This document shows, piece after piece, positions 44,655 through 52,936 of a DNA stretch of 64,000 nt. Position numbers and translations under genes: made by a program. This DNA is from Roseiarcus sp963809245 (lineage in GTDB: Bacteria > Pseudomonadota > Alphaproteobacteria > Rhizobiales > Beijerinckiaceae). The stretch's first letter is position 1. Each line of letters starts with the position of its first letter. Where the stretch lies: positions 1 through 64,000 of the forward strand of contig CAWEIU010000002.1 in assembly GCA_963809245.1 (NCBI GenBank), in the 5' to 3' direction. The notes beneath the pieces are model-generated. The model saw nothing but the letters and a program-made list of their open reading frames with translations, was not told the DNA's origin and did not search any database.

Positions 44655-46103
44655 ATGCGCAAATCGTCGGTAGCCCCTGACGTTCTCGTCATTGGCGGCG
44701 GCAATGCCGCGCTGTGCGCCGCATTGATGGCGCGCGAGGCGGGCGCTTCGGTGCTGCTCCTCGAGTCCGCGCCGCGCGCCTGGCGCGGCGGCAATTCGGT
44801 GCACGTGCGCAATCTGCGCTGCATGCATGACGCGCCGCAGGATGTGCTGACCGACGCCTACTCCGAAGAGGAGTACTGGCAAGATCTCCTAAAGGTCACG
44901 GGAGGCCTCACCGACGAAAAGCTGGCGCGCCTCGCCATCCGCCACTCGGCGCGCTGCCGTCCCTGGATGCGCCGACATGGCGTCCATTTCCAGCCGCCCT
45001 TGTCGGGCGCTTTGCATGTCGCGCGGACCAACGCGTTCTTCATGGGAGGCGGCAAGGCGCTGGTCAACGCCTACTATCGCAGCGCCCAGAACGCCGGCGT
45101 CGAGATCCGCTACGAGACGCCGGTCAAGAGCCTGGAGCTCGAGGGCGGCCGCTTTCGCGCAGCGGTGACGGAAGCGGGCGAACGCATCGAGGCCGCGAGC
45201 TGCGTCCTCGCGTGCGGCGGCTTCGAATCGAACCTCGCATGGCAACGCGAAGCTTGGGGGCAAAACGAGCGCGGCGAATGGCCGGCGGAGAACTTCCTGG
45301 TCCGCGGAACCCGATTCAATCAGGGCGTGCTGCTGAAATTCATGCTCGACGCCGGCGCTGATGCGATCGGCGATCCGACACAAGCGCATTGCGTCGCCAT
45401 CGACGCGCGCGCGCCGCTTTACGACGGTGGCATCTGCACGCGTATCGACTGCGTGTCGCTCGGCATCGTGGTCAATCGCGAAGCGCGCCGCTTCTATGAC
45501 GAGGGCGAGGACTTCTGGCCGAAACGCTACGCGATATGGGGCCGGCTCGTCGCGCACCAACCGGGGCAGGCGGCCTATTCCATCATCGACCAGAAGGCCA
45601 TTGGCCGATTCATGCCGCCGGTGTTCGAAGGCGTGAAAGCTGATACGATCGACGATCTCGCGCAAAGGATCGGTCTCGATGCCGCCAGCCTCGCCGAGAC
45701 GGTCGGCGCTTACAACCGCGCCTGCCGACCGGGGTCGTTCGACCACACGACCCTCGACGATTGTCGGACCGAAGGCCTCGCGCCCGCCAAGACCCATTGG
45801 GCGCGTCCAATCGATACGCCGCCGTTCTACGCCTATCCGCTCAAACCGGGCATTACCTTCACCTATCTCGGGCTGAAGACGGACGAGACGACAGCGGTGC
45901 GGTTCGCTGGCGCGCCGAGCCCCAATCTCTTCGCGGCCGGCGAAATGATGGCGGGGAATGTCCTCGGCAAGGGCTACACCGCCGGCGTCGGCATGAGCAT
46001 CGGCACCGCCTTCGGACGCATCGCCGGCGTCGGCGCGGCGCGGGCTGCCGGGTTCTCCCACTCGAATTTCATGCAGGAGTTGGCTTATGCCACCGCTCAT
46101 TGA
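44655..46103 (+). CDS. tcuA: FAD-dependent tricarballylate dehydrogenase-like protein
   Basis: A 482-aa flavoprotein from the ATG at 44655. The Gly-Gly-Gly-Asn-Ala-Ala FAD motif is near 14-19 and the Trp-Arg-Gly-Gly-Asn-Ser region near 44-49. A C-terminal Gly-Lys-Gly-Tyr-Thr-Ala-Gly-Val-Gly-Met motif is typical of TcuA. TcuA oxidises tricarballylate to cis-aconitate in Salmonella. The downstream overlap of 17 bases with a TcuB-like gene keeps the tcuAB order. The family assignment is firm; the tricarballylate substrate is not proven, because the tcuC carrier is missing and the setting is very different. Confidence 0.82.
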   Translation: MRKSSVAPDVLVIGGGNAALCAALMAREAGASVLLLESAPRAWRGGNSVHVRNLRCMHDAPQDVLTDAYSEEEYWQDLLKVTGGLTDEKLARLAIRHSARCRPWMRRHGVHFQPPLSGALHVARTNAFFMGGGKALVNAYYRSAQNAGVEIRYETPVKSLELEGGRFRAAVTEAGERIEAASCVLACGGFESNLAWQREAWGQNERGEWPAENFLVRGTRFNQGVLLKFMLDAGADAIGDPTQAHCVAIDARAPLYDGGICTRIDCVSLGIVVNREARRFYDEGEDFWPKRYAIWGRLVAHQPGQAAYSIIDQKAIGRFMPPVFEGVKADTIDDLAQRIGLDAASLAETVGAYNRACRPGSFDHTTLDDCRTEGLAPAKTHWARPIDTPPFYAYPLKPGITFTYLGLKTDETTAVRFAGAPSPNLFAAGEMMAGNVLGKGYTAGVGMSIGTAFGRIAGVGAARAAGFSHSNFMQELAYATAH

Positions 46104-47316
46104 ACCGGCCGTGACGGAGCCGGTCGAACCGGCTGGCGCGCCGAAGTCCGATAGCTTATCTCCGAGCCTCGTGTCTTTGCTGCGAGCGGACGAGGCCGAA
46201 GTCGCTCGCATCATGCAGATTTGCAACGCGTGCCGTTATTGCGAAGGCTTCTGCGCCGTTTTTCCCGCGATGACGCGCCGCCTGGAATTCGGCAAGGCCG
46301 ACATTCACTACCTGGCCAATCTCTGCCACAACTGCGGCGCCTGCCTTCCCGCGTGCCAATATGCGCCGCCGCACGAATTCGCGGTCAATGTGCCGCTCGC
46401 GATGGCCAAGGTGCGGCTGCAAACCTATCAGGACTACGCGTGGCCGTCCGCGCTGGGCGCGTTGTATCGGCGAGCCGGACTGACGGTCGCGCTGTCGCTG
46501 ACAGGCGCTCTCGCCGTTTTCCTCGTCCTGGTCGTCGCAATGAGCGGCCATCTGACGCATGAGCCGCTGGCGGGAAATTTCTATGCCATATTCCCGCATA
46601 ACGTCTTGGCGAGCCTCTTCGGCGTCGTGTTCGTCTTCGCCGTCGTCGCGCTCGGCGTGGGTGTGCGCCGCTTCTGGGGCGAGGTTTCGCCCGCGAACGA
46701 CATCGCGCCCAGAGATAAGCGAGTGCTCGCCAATGTCCGCGGCGCTGCAATCGCGGAGGCGGCCGCCGATGCGGGCCGGCTGACATATCTTGGCGGAGGA
46801 CACGGGCAGGGGTGCAACGAAGAGGACGATCGCTTCACGCTGTTGCGGCGCCGGTTCCACCATCTGACAGCCTATGGCTTCCTGTTGTGTTTCGCCGCCA
46901 CCTGCGTGGCGACGCTTTATCACTATCTACTCGCGCTCGAGGCCCCTTATGCATTGACGAGCGTTCCGGTCCTGCTCGGCGTCTGCGGCGGCGTCGGGCT
47001 AGTCGTCGGACCCCTGGGCCTGTTGTGGCTGAACCTTCGCCGCGATTCGCAACGGAGCGACGCTGGCCAGCGCGCTCTGGATCGTGGCTTCATCGCTTTG
47101 CTGATCCTCGTGAGCGTCACCGGATTCGCGTTGCTGATGCTGCGCGATACGCAGTTCATGGCGCTTTCGCTCGCAGTGCACCTGGCTACGGTGATGGCGC
47201 TGTTCCTGACTGTGCCCTACGGAAAGTTCGCCCACAGCGCCTACCGCGTGACGGCGCTGCTAAAATACGCGATCGAAAGGCGACTGCCGAACAGGTTGGG
47301 CTTGGGCGGTGATTAG
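46087..47316 (+). CDS. tcuB: TcuB-like iron-sulfur / heme membrane electron-transfer protein
   Basis: A 409-aa protein with two N-terminal 4Fe-4S clusters: Cys46-X2-Cys49-X2-Cys52-X3-Cys56 and Cys80-X2-Cys83-X2-Cys86-X3-Cys90. About six membrane helices with several His follow from residue 130 and may hold heme. TcuB re-oxidises the FADH2 of TcuA and feeds the respiratory chain. It overlaps the tcuA-like gene and ends the run. It may serve both flavoproteins encoded upstream. Confidence 0.87.
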   Translation: MPPLIEPAVTEPVEPAGAPKSDSLSPSLVSLLRADEAEVARIMQICNACRYCEGFCAVFPAMTRRLEFGKADIHYLANLCHNCGACLPACQYAPPHEFAVNVPLAMAKVRLQTYQDYAWPSALGALYRRAGLTVALSLTGALAVFLVLVVAMSGHLTHEPLAGNFYAIFPHNVLASLFGVVFVFAVVALGVGVRRFWGEVSPANDIAPRDKRVLANVRGAAIAEAAADAGRLTYLGGGHGQGCNEEDDRFTLLRRRFHHLTAYGFLLCFAATCVATLYHYLLALEAPYALTSVPVLLGVCGGVGLVVGPLGLLWLNLRRDSQRSDAGQRALDRGFIALLILVSVTGFALLMLRDTQFMALSLAVHLATVMALFLTVPYGKFAHSAYRVTALLKYAIERRLPNRLGLGGD

Positions 47317-47323
47317 CGCTGTC

Positions 47324-47391
47324 GCCGTCGGGACGGCATTGTCGTAAATGGACGGCGTGCACATGCGCGGCGCGATCGGGTCGATACCCGA
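47324..47391. terminator. Hairpins in the convergent gap after tcuB
   Basis: GCCGTC-GG-GACGGC (47324-47337) and TCGGGT-CGAT-ACCCGA (47376-47391) lie in the 101-base gap between the tcuB-like gene and the convergent racemase-type gene. The second is followed by a CCCCGTATTTATG stretch. Together they are the likely ends of both transcripts. Confidence 0.4.
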
Positions 47392-47417
47392 CCCCGTATT
47401 TATGTTGGTGGCGCGCG

Positions 47418-48224
47418 TCAGACGATCGGCAGCTCGAAGAGGCGCCCGACGGCGGGAATGCTGTCGTCGACGCCGGCCAGTCGCAGACAGTGCCAAGCCA
47501 TTGCGTGATTGCTGGATGTGACCGGCGCGCCGATCCGGCGTTCGAGCCCAGCGGCCGCTTCGGCGACCCGCAGGCTCGTGCACGATACGAATACCGCCTC
47601 CACGCCACTCGTCGCGGCCAGCCGCTGCACGGCGGTCTCGATCGACGGCACGGAGATGCGGGCGGCGTCGCGGTCGTCGCGACGATCAAAAGTGGCGACC
47701 GCGGCGATATTCACCCCGCGCCCATCGAAATAGCGCGCAAGGTTTTCGTTTATCTCGGGCGCGTAGGGCGTCAGGAGGCCAATTCCCTTGGCGCCGAGGG
47801 CCCGGAATGCGGCGAGCGCGGCCGTTACGGGCGTCGTGCAGGCGACGCCGGGCCGGGCCTTGCGAATCTCCGCGAAGACAACCTCTTCGCCGAGCGTCAT
47901 CGTCGCCGACGTGCAGCCGAATGCGACGACGTCGAGCGGGATGCTGGGAAGGATGAGGTCGACGCTTGGGCCGATCCTCGGACCTATGGCGCGTAATGTC
48001 GCGGGAGTGATGTCATTGTCGCTGAACACACGCAATTCGTAGAACGCGACACCGGGCAAGCGCACAAGCGCGCGAAACTCGTGCTCCATCGTCTGATCGG
48101 TCGCGAGCACGACGAGACCGATCGCCGCCCGTGAAGCCAAGCCTCGGTCGAGTTCGGACGGGAGCACGCCTAAATCGACCGGTCGGGAAGAAACGGCGCG
48201 GTCGGATGTAGAGCTAAGCGACAT
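47418..48224 (-). CDS. Asp/Glu racemase superfamily protein (maleate isomerase / arylmalonate decarboxylase type)
   Basis: A 268-aa enzyme from the ATG at 48224, which has a GGAGGGG site; the longer upstream frame lacks one. Two active-site Cys are in place: Cys104 in Gly-Cys-Thr-Ser-Ala-Thr and Cys215 in Ser-Cys-Thr-Ser-Leu-Arg. Two Cys fit cofactor-free racemases and maleate isomerase, while arylmalonate decarboxylase keeps only one. It is transcribed with the D-amino-acid-dehydrogenase-like gene 19 bases upstream, so an amino acid or dicarboxylic acid substrate is plausible. Confidence 0.82.
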   Translation of the reverse strand: MSLSSTSDRAVSSRPVDLGVLPSELDRGLASRAAIGLVVLATDQTMEHEFRALVRLPGVAFYELRVFSDNDITPATLRAIGPRIGPSVDLILPSIPLDVVAFGCTSATMTLGEEVVFAEIRKARPGVACTTPVTAALAAFRALGAKGIGLLTPYAPEINENLARYFDGRGVNIAAVATFDRRDDRDAARISVPSIETAVQRLAATSGVEAVFVSCTSLRVAEAAAGLERRIGAPVTSSNHAMAWHCLRLAGVDDSIPAVGRLFELPIV

Positions 48225-48243
48225 GGGAGATCCCCTCCAGGGC

Positions 48244-49488
48244 TCAAGCGGCCAGCAGCCCGTCCATGGGAATGGCCGGTGTGCGGCCGGCGATGAGGTC
48301 GGCGGTGATCCGGGCCGAGCCATGCGACATTGTCCAGCCGATGTGGCCGTGCCCGGTATTCACGAAGAGGTTGCCAAAGCGCCGACGGCCGAAACAGGGA
48401 AGGTTGCTCGGGGTCATCGGCCTGAGGCCCGCCCACATTTCGGCGCGCTCGTAGTCCGCCCCTTCAGGATAAAGCTCTTGCGTCACGCGATTCATGAATG
48501 CGAAATCGGACGGCTTGTGGCTCGTGTCGTAGCCGGCGAACTCCGCCGTTGCGGTGACGCGAACGCGATCTCCGAACCGGGAGATGGCGACCAGATTGTG
48601 TTCGTCGACGGACGCGATCGTCGGTGGCAATTTGTGATTGCCGATCGGTATGGTCAGGGAATAGCCTTTGATCGGGTAAATCGGCAATCGAAAGCCGATC
48701 TCGCGAGCGAAGATCGGGCTATGCGACCCGAGCGCGAGCACGTAGGCGTCGCCCTTGAAGTCTCCCTTCTCGGTCATGACCCGGGAAATTTTATCGCCCG
48801 AATTCTCGATGTTCACAATCGTCGCGCCGGTATGTATGGCGCCGCCGCGCGCGATGATCTTGGCCGCCAGGGCGCGCGTGAACTTGGCGGGATCGCCGGT
48901 TTCGTCAGTTGGGCAATAGATGCCGCCGACGATCTCGCCCTTCGCCAGGGCAAGCGAGGGGTCGAGGGCAAGCACGCCGTCGCGATCGAGCAGCTTGATG
49001 ACCTGCCCGTCGGATTCGAGCAACCGCATGTGCTCCACGCCTGCATCGAGCGCCTGCTGGCTACGATGGAAGTAGAGGATGCCGCGGTTGCTGCGATCGT
49101 ATTCGATGGCTTCCTCGGCGACGACCTGCTGGAGTACGGTTTGCGAATAGGCGGCGAGGCGGTGCTTCAGCAACGTGTTGCGCTGCGCCTTCGCGGACGT
49201 GCATTCCCTCAGGAATAGCCAGGACCATGAATAGAGCCGCGGATCGGCGGAAAGCTTGAAGCGGAGCGCCTGATCTTTCAACACAAGCGATTTCAATAGC
49301 GTCATCGGGGCCTTGGGCGACGACCAGACGAAGGAGTGGCCCGGAGCGATCATGCCGGCATTGCCCCAACTTGTTCCGGCGCAAACCTCCCCGTTGCGCT
49401 CCACGACCACGACGTCGTGTCCGTCCTTTTGCAATTGGTACGCCGTGGTCACGCCAACGACGCCGCCTCCAAGGACCACGATACGCAT
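48244..49488 (-). CDS. FAD-dependent D-amino-acid dehydrogenase-like oxidoreductase (DadA family)
   Basis: A 414-aa enzyme from the ATG at 49488, preceded by GGGAGG. The N-terminal dinucleotide fold is Gly-Gly-Gly-Val-Val-Gly-Val at about 7-13, followed by Gly-Asn-Ala-Gly-Met-Ile-Ala-Pro near 45-52, a DadA hallmark. The C-terminal Gly-His-Gly-His-Ile-Gly-Trp-Thr motif near 383-390 closes the FAD site. DadA enzymes deaminate D-amino acids to 2-oxoacids with membrane quinone as acceptor. The Liv importer genes that follow on the same strand would bring in the substrate. Confidence 0.87.
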   Translation of the reverse strand: MRIVVLGGGVVGVTTAYQLQKDGHDVVVVERNGEVCAGTSWGNAGMIAPGHSFVWSSPKAPMTLLKSLVLKDQALRFKLSADPRLYSWSWLFLRECTSAKAQRNTLLKHRLAAYSQTVLQQVVAEEAIEYDRSNRGILYFHRSQQALDAGVEHMRLLESDGQVIKLLDRDGVLALDPSLALAKGEIVGGIYCPTDETGDPAKFTRALAAKIIARGGAIHTGATIVNIENSGDKISRVMTEKGDFKGDAYVLALGSHSPIFAREIGFRLPIYPIKGYSLTIPIGNHKLPPTIASVDEHNLVAISRFGDRVRVTATAEFAGYDTSHKPSDFAFMNRVTQELYPEGADYERAEMWAGLRPMTPSNLPCFGRRRFGNLFVNTGHGHIGWTMSHGSARITADLIAGRTPAIPMDGLLAA

Positions 49489-49596
49489 TGCCGCCTCCCG
49501 GATGCTCGTCGAGCCGCCCAACGTTCGGGGCTTCTCCGGCCCCCCAGCGTACTTTTATTCTTGTCGAGCCCGAGGGCCAAGTCGATTCTAATTCGC

Positions 49597-50304
49597 CTAG
49601 CCGAGGTAGGCGCGCTGCACTTTCTCGTCTTGGAGCAGATCTTTGCCGCGTCCAGCCAGCACAATTCGGCCGCTCTCCATGACATAGGCTGCGTCCGCGA
49701 TATCCAGCGCCCTCAGCGCGTTCTGTTCCACCAGGAGGATGGTGACGCCTTGTTGGTTGATTGCTTCAATCGTTTCGAACACCTGCTCAACCAGGACCGG
49801 CGAAAGCCCCATGCTCGGTTCGTCCATAAGCAGAACGCGAGGCCGACCCATCAAGGCGCGCGCGGTCGCCGCCATTTGCTGCTCGCCGCCGGAAAGCGTG
49901 CCGGCGACTTGTTTGAGGCGGTCGCGCAATCGGGGAAAGAGCCGCAGCATGCGTTCCTTGTCTTCCCGGATCGCGGGTTTGTCTCGGCGGGCGAACGCGC
50001 CCATCGCCAGGTTTTCCTCGACCGTCAGGCGGGCGAAGATGCGCCGGCCCTCCGGCACATGGAGCAAGCCCATGGCGGCAATCTCGTGCGACGGCGCCTC
50101 GCCCAGGCTTTCCCCGTCGAGGCGAACGTCGCCGCTGCGCGGACGGATCAGCCCGCTGATAGCCCGCAAGGTGGTCGTTTTGCCAGCGCCGTTGGCTCCG
50201 ACGAGCGCAACGATCTGCTTGGCCTCGACCTTGATCGAGACCCCTTTGAGCGCCTCGATATTGTCGTAGAACACATGAATGTCGTCGACTTCGAGAAGCG
50301 CCAT
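49597..50304 (-). CDS. livF: Branched-chain-type ABC transporter ATP-binding protein LivF
   Basis: A 235-aa ATPase. Walker A is Gly-Ala-Asn-Gly-Ala-Gly-Lys-Thr-Thr near 36-44, the signature Leu-Ser-Gly-Gly-Glu-Gln-Gln near 137, and Walker B Val-Leu-Leu-Met-Asp-Glu-Pro near 156. The C-terminus ends in Ala-Tyr-Leu-Gly as expected. It is the last gene of a livK-H-M-G-F order operon read leftwards. Confidence 0.92.
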   Translation of the reverse strand: MALLEVDDIHVFYDNIEALKGVSIKVEAKQIVALVGANGAGKTTTLRAISGLIRPRSGDVRLDGESLGEAPSHEIAAMGLLHVPEGRRIFARLTVEENLAMGAFARRDKPAIREDKERMLRLFPRLRDRLKQVAGTLSGGEQQMAATARALMGRPRVLLMDEPSMGLSPVLVEQVFETIEAINQQGVTILLVEQNALRALDIADAAYVMESGRIVLAGRGKDLLQDEKVQRAYLG

Positions 50305-50320
50305 TTCGCCTCGCTATCGG

Positions 50321-51172
50321 CTACGGCTCGGGTTCGCCCGGCGTCACGCTGATACTTTCAATCGCGCGACGGCGTGCGACGGCCGGCTCGCCCTTCGGGC
50401 TGCCGAGATACGCCTCGATGACTTTGGGATGGTTTTGGATCTCGGCTGGCGACCCTTCGGCAATCTTGACGCCGTGGTCGAGCACCGTCACCAGATCCGA
50501 CATCGCCATGACGACGCGCATTTGATGCTCGATGAGCAGAATGGTGATCCCCAGTGTTTCACGCACCCCTCGGATGAACGCCATCATCTCAGTGGTCTCG
50601 CGCGGGTTCATGCCAGCCGTCGGCTCGTCGAGCATGAGCAGCTTCGGACGCGTCGCGAGGGCCCGCCCGATCTCGAGACGCCGTTGCTCCCCGTAGGCGA
50701 GATTGCGGGCGATGACATCGCCGCGGCCGCGCAACCCGACGAAGTGCAAGAGCTTGAGCGCTTCCTCATGCGCCCTTTGCTCGTCCCGCCGCGTGTGCGG
50801 CGAGTTGAGCAGCGCTCCCCACCAATGTGAGTGCAGATGGAGATGCATGCCGACCAGCAAATTCTCCATCGCGGTAATGTTGCGGAACAGCCGGATGTTC
50901 TGATAGGTGCGGCTGATCCCGCAAGCCGCGACGCGATCGGGCGTCAAGCCGTCCACGCGTTCGCCGAGAAACCAAATCTGGCCGCCGGAAATCTGCAAGT
51001 TCTGCATGATGCAATTGAAGACCGTCGTCTTTCCCGCGCCGTTCGGGCCGATGATGCTGTGTATGGCGCGTTCGCGGACGCTGAGATCCAACGCGCTCAC
51101 GGCGACAAGACCGCCAAACCGCATCGTGAGCCGATCGGCATTCAAAATCTCGCGCTGCGTCGCGCTCGCCAT
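50321..51172 (-). CDS. livG: Branched-chain-type ABC transporter ATP-binding protein LivG
   Basis: A 283-aa ATPase, about 25 residues longer than usual at its C-terminus. Walker A is Gly-Pro-Asn-Gly-Ala-Gly-Lys-Thr-Thr near 39-47. The signature reads Leu-Ala-Tyr-Gly-Glu-Gln-Arg-Arg, and the family insertion Gly-Met-Asn-Pro-Arg-Glu-Thr near 187 is present. It lies 16 bases before livF and abuts livM. Confidence 0.92.
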   Translation of the reverse strand: MASATQREILNADRLTMRFGGLVAVSALDLSVRERAIHSIIGPNGAGKTTVFNCIMQNLQISGGQIWFLGERVDGLTPDRVAACGISRTYQNIRLFRNITAMENLLVGMHLHLHSHWWGALLNSPHTRRDEQRAHEEALKLLHFVGLRGRGDVIARNLAYGEQRRLEIGRALATRPKLLMLDEPTAGMNPRETTEMMAFIRGVRETLGITILLIEHQMRVVMAMSDLVTVLDHGVKIAEGSPAEIQNHPKVIEAYLGSPKGEPAVARRRAIESISVTPGEPEP

Positions 51173-52936
51173 CTATTGCCCCGCCGCTTGCGCGGCGACC
51201 TCTCGCGGATCGTCTGGCGCGGCCCCTTCGAAGCTGGCGCGTAACTCTCGACGGCGCGTCGCTGAAGGCCATAGGCCTTCGGGCTTGATACGCATCATGA
51301 TGATGAGAGCGGCGCCGTAGAACAGAAAACGGAACTCGCCAAACTCGCGCAGCAGTTCCGGCAAGCCGACCAACGCGACAGCGCCGACCAGGACGCCGGG
51401 CAGGCTGCCCATTCCACCGACGATAATCAGGGCGAGCACGTTGATCGAGATCAGCAACTGGAAGCTGCTTGGATAGATCGACGTCAACATGACCGCGAAG
51501 ATGGAACCGGCGAGACCCGCGAAGGCCGCGCCGAGTCCGTAAGCAAGTAGCTTGACCTTGACGAGGTTGATCCCCAACGCCTGAGCCACGTCCTCGTCGT
51601 CACGTATGGCCATCCAGGCGCGGCCAAGACGCGAATTTTCGAGCCGCCAGGCGAAGTACGCGGCGAGCGCAGACGCAGCGAGCGTCAGATAGAAGAGTTG
51701 AACGGGGTCGGCGAGCTCGAAGCTACCGATCCTCGGCTTTGGGATTTGCAAGATGCCCTGCGCGCCGCCGAGGAGTGGCGCCGCCATGTCCGATTGCACG
51801 ACGACCCGCACGATCTCGCCGAGGCCCATGGTGGCGACCGCCAAATAGTCGCCCCGCACGCCAAGCACCGGGATGCCGAACAAGACCCCAACGATGACCG
51901 AACACCCGACCGCAATCGGCATGGCGACCCAGTAGGAGAGGCTCGGCAGAGCCGTATAGCTCGCAAGCGCGTGCGGACTGTCGGCGGTCAGCAGGGCCGT
52001 CGCATAGGCGCCGACCGCGAAGAAAGCGACGAACCCGAGGTCGAGAAGTCCAGCGAGCCCAACCTCGAGATTGAGACCCATCCCCATCAGGATATAGAGC
52101 CCGACTAGCAACATCACCTGACCGATGTAGGACCCCGCCACCACAGGGAAAAGCACCAATAGGAGGACGAACAGGAGGCCCCGCGCCGCGCCGGCATAGC
52201 CGCGCCGGACCAAGGCTGAACGAGCAAGCCGAGCGCGGAAGGGCGTCCGCAACACGCTCGTCCAGAGCAAGGCGCCGCCGCCGCCAAAAACGAAGATCGC
52301 CAAGGCGCCGAGAGGGCTGAGCCCCTCCCACGTATAAATCAAGTCACGCAAGCCGCCGATCAGCGGGCCGAACTGCATCATGATTTGGATGAGTTCCTGA
52401 AAGACGCCGAAAATCATCACGAGAACCAGGCCCGCCAAGGCCGGTTTGCGGACGCCGGCAGGGGCCAGAGCGAACGCCGCTCCCAGAACCGCCAGCAATG
52501 CCGAAGCAAGGATCAGCACAATCGGGCCAGCCGGCACGCCGAGGCCAAAGGTCAGTGTCTTCTCCACAACAGGCGAAAGCGCGATGAAGATCGGGCGAAG
52601 GTTCAGGAAATGCATCGACAGCGCAAGCAATGCGAGGAGCCCTCCCGCGATTGCGCCGGCGAACAAGCTCGGCGGAACGAGTGGCCAGAATTTGGGAGAA
52701 CTGCGACGCGCCGCCGTCGTGGCGCCCGCGCCAAGCGCGATCGCGATCAGCGTGGCATGGCCAAGCGACACGACGCCGACGACAACCCAGTGCGCATCGA
52801 TCAACGGCACGATGCCAACGACGGTGATGTAGACGGCCACAACGCCGAAGACGAGACCAATGTTCAGCGCTGGCGCAAAGGCAGAGCGCTCTTGCCGACG
52901 GGTGCGGCGGACGGGATGGATCGTCCCTTGGCTCAT
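51173..52936 (-). CDS. livM: Branched-chain-type ABC transporter permease LivM with long N-terminal extension
   Basis: A 587-aa permease from the ATG at 52936, which overlaps the livH stop by ATGA. The LivM core lies in the C-terminal part, from about 275, with Gly-Leu-Ala-Gly-Leu-Leu-Asp-Leu-Gly-Phe-Val-Ala and Val-Arg-Gly-Asp-Tyr-Leu-Ala. The first 270 residues add several hydrophobic segments not seen in standard LivM, which is about 320-430 aa. The frame stays open upstream through livH, but that part is a shadow. Confidence 0.87.
   Translation of the reverse strand: MSQGTIHPVRRTRRQERSAFAPALNIGLVFGVVAVYITVVGIVPLIDAHWVVVGVVSLGHATLIAIALGAGATTAARRSSPKFWPLVPPSLFAGAIAGGLLALLALSMHFLNLRPIFIALSPVVEKTLTFGLGVPAGPIVLILASALLAVLGAAFALAPAGVRKPALAGLVLVMIFGVFQELIQIMMQFGPLIGGLRDLIYTWEGLSPLGALAIFVFGGGGALLWTSVLRTPFRARLARSALVRRGYAGAARGLLFVLLLVLFPVVAGSYIGQVMLLVGLYILMGMGLNLEVGLAGLLDLGFVAFFAVGAYATALLTADSPHALASYTALPSLSYWVAMPIAVGCSVIVGVLFGIPVLGVRGDYLAVATMGLGEIVRVVVQSDMAAPLLGGAQGILQIPKPRIGSFELADPVQLFYLTLAASALAAYFAWRLENSRLGRAWMAIRDDEDVAQALGINLVKVKLLAYGLGAAFAGLAGSIFAVMLTSIYPSSFQLLISINVLALIIVGGMGSLPGVLVGAVALVGLPELLREFGEFRFLFYGAALIIMMRIKPEGLWPSATRRRELRASFEGAAPDDPREVAAQAAGQ

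Noticed and set aside
44655..47316. Calling the locus a tricarballylate utilisation operon
   Set aside because: tcuA- and tcuB-like genes are present, but the tcuC carrier is not and many unrelated enzymes share the run, so the substrate is left open.
49336..50352. A 338-aa open frame on the plus strand
   Set aside because: It is antisense to livF and the oxidase gene, which have clear motifs.
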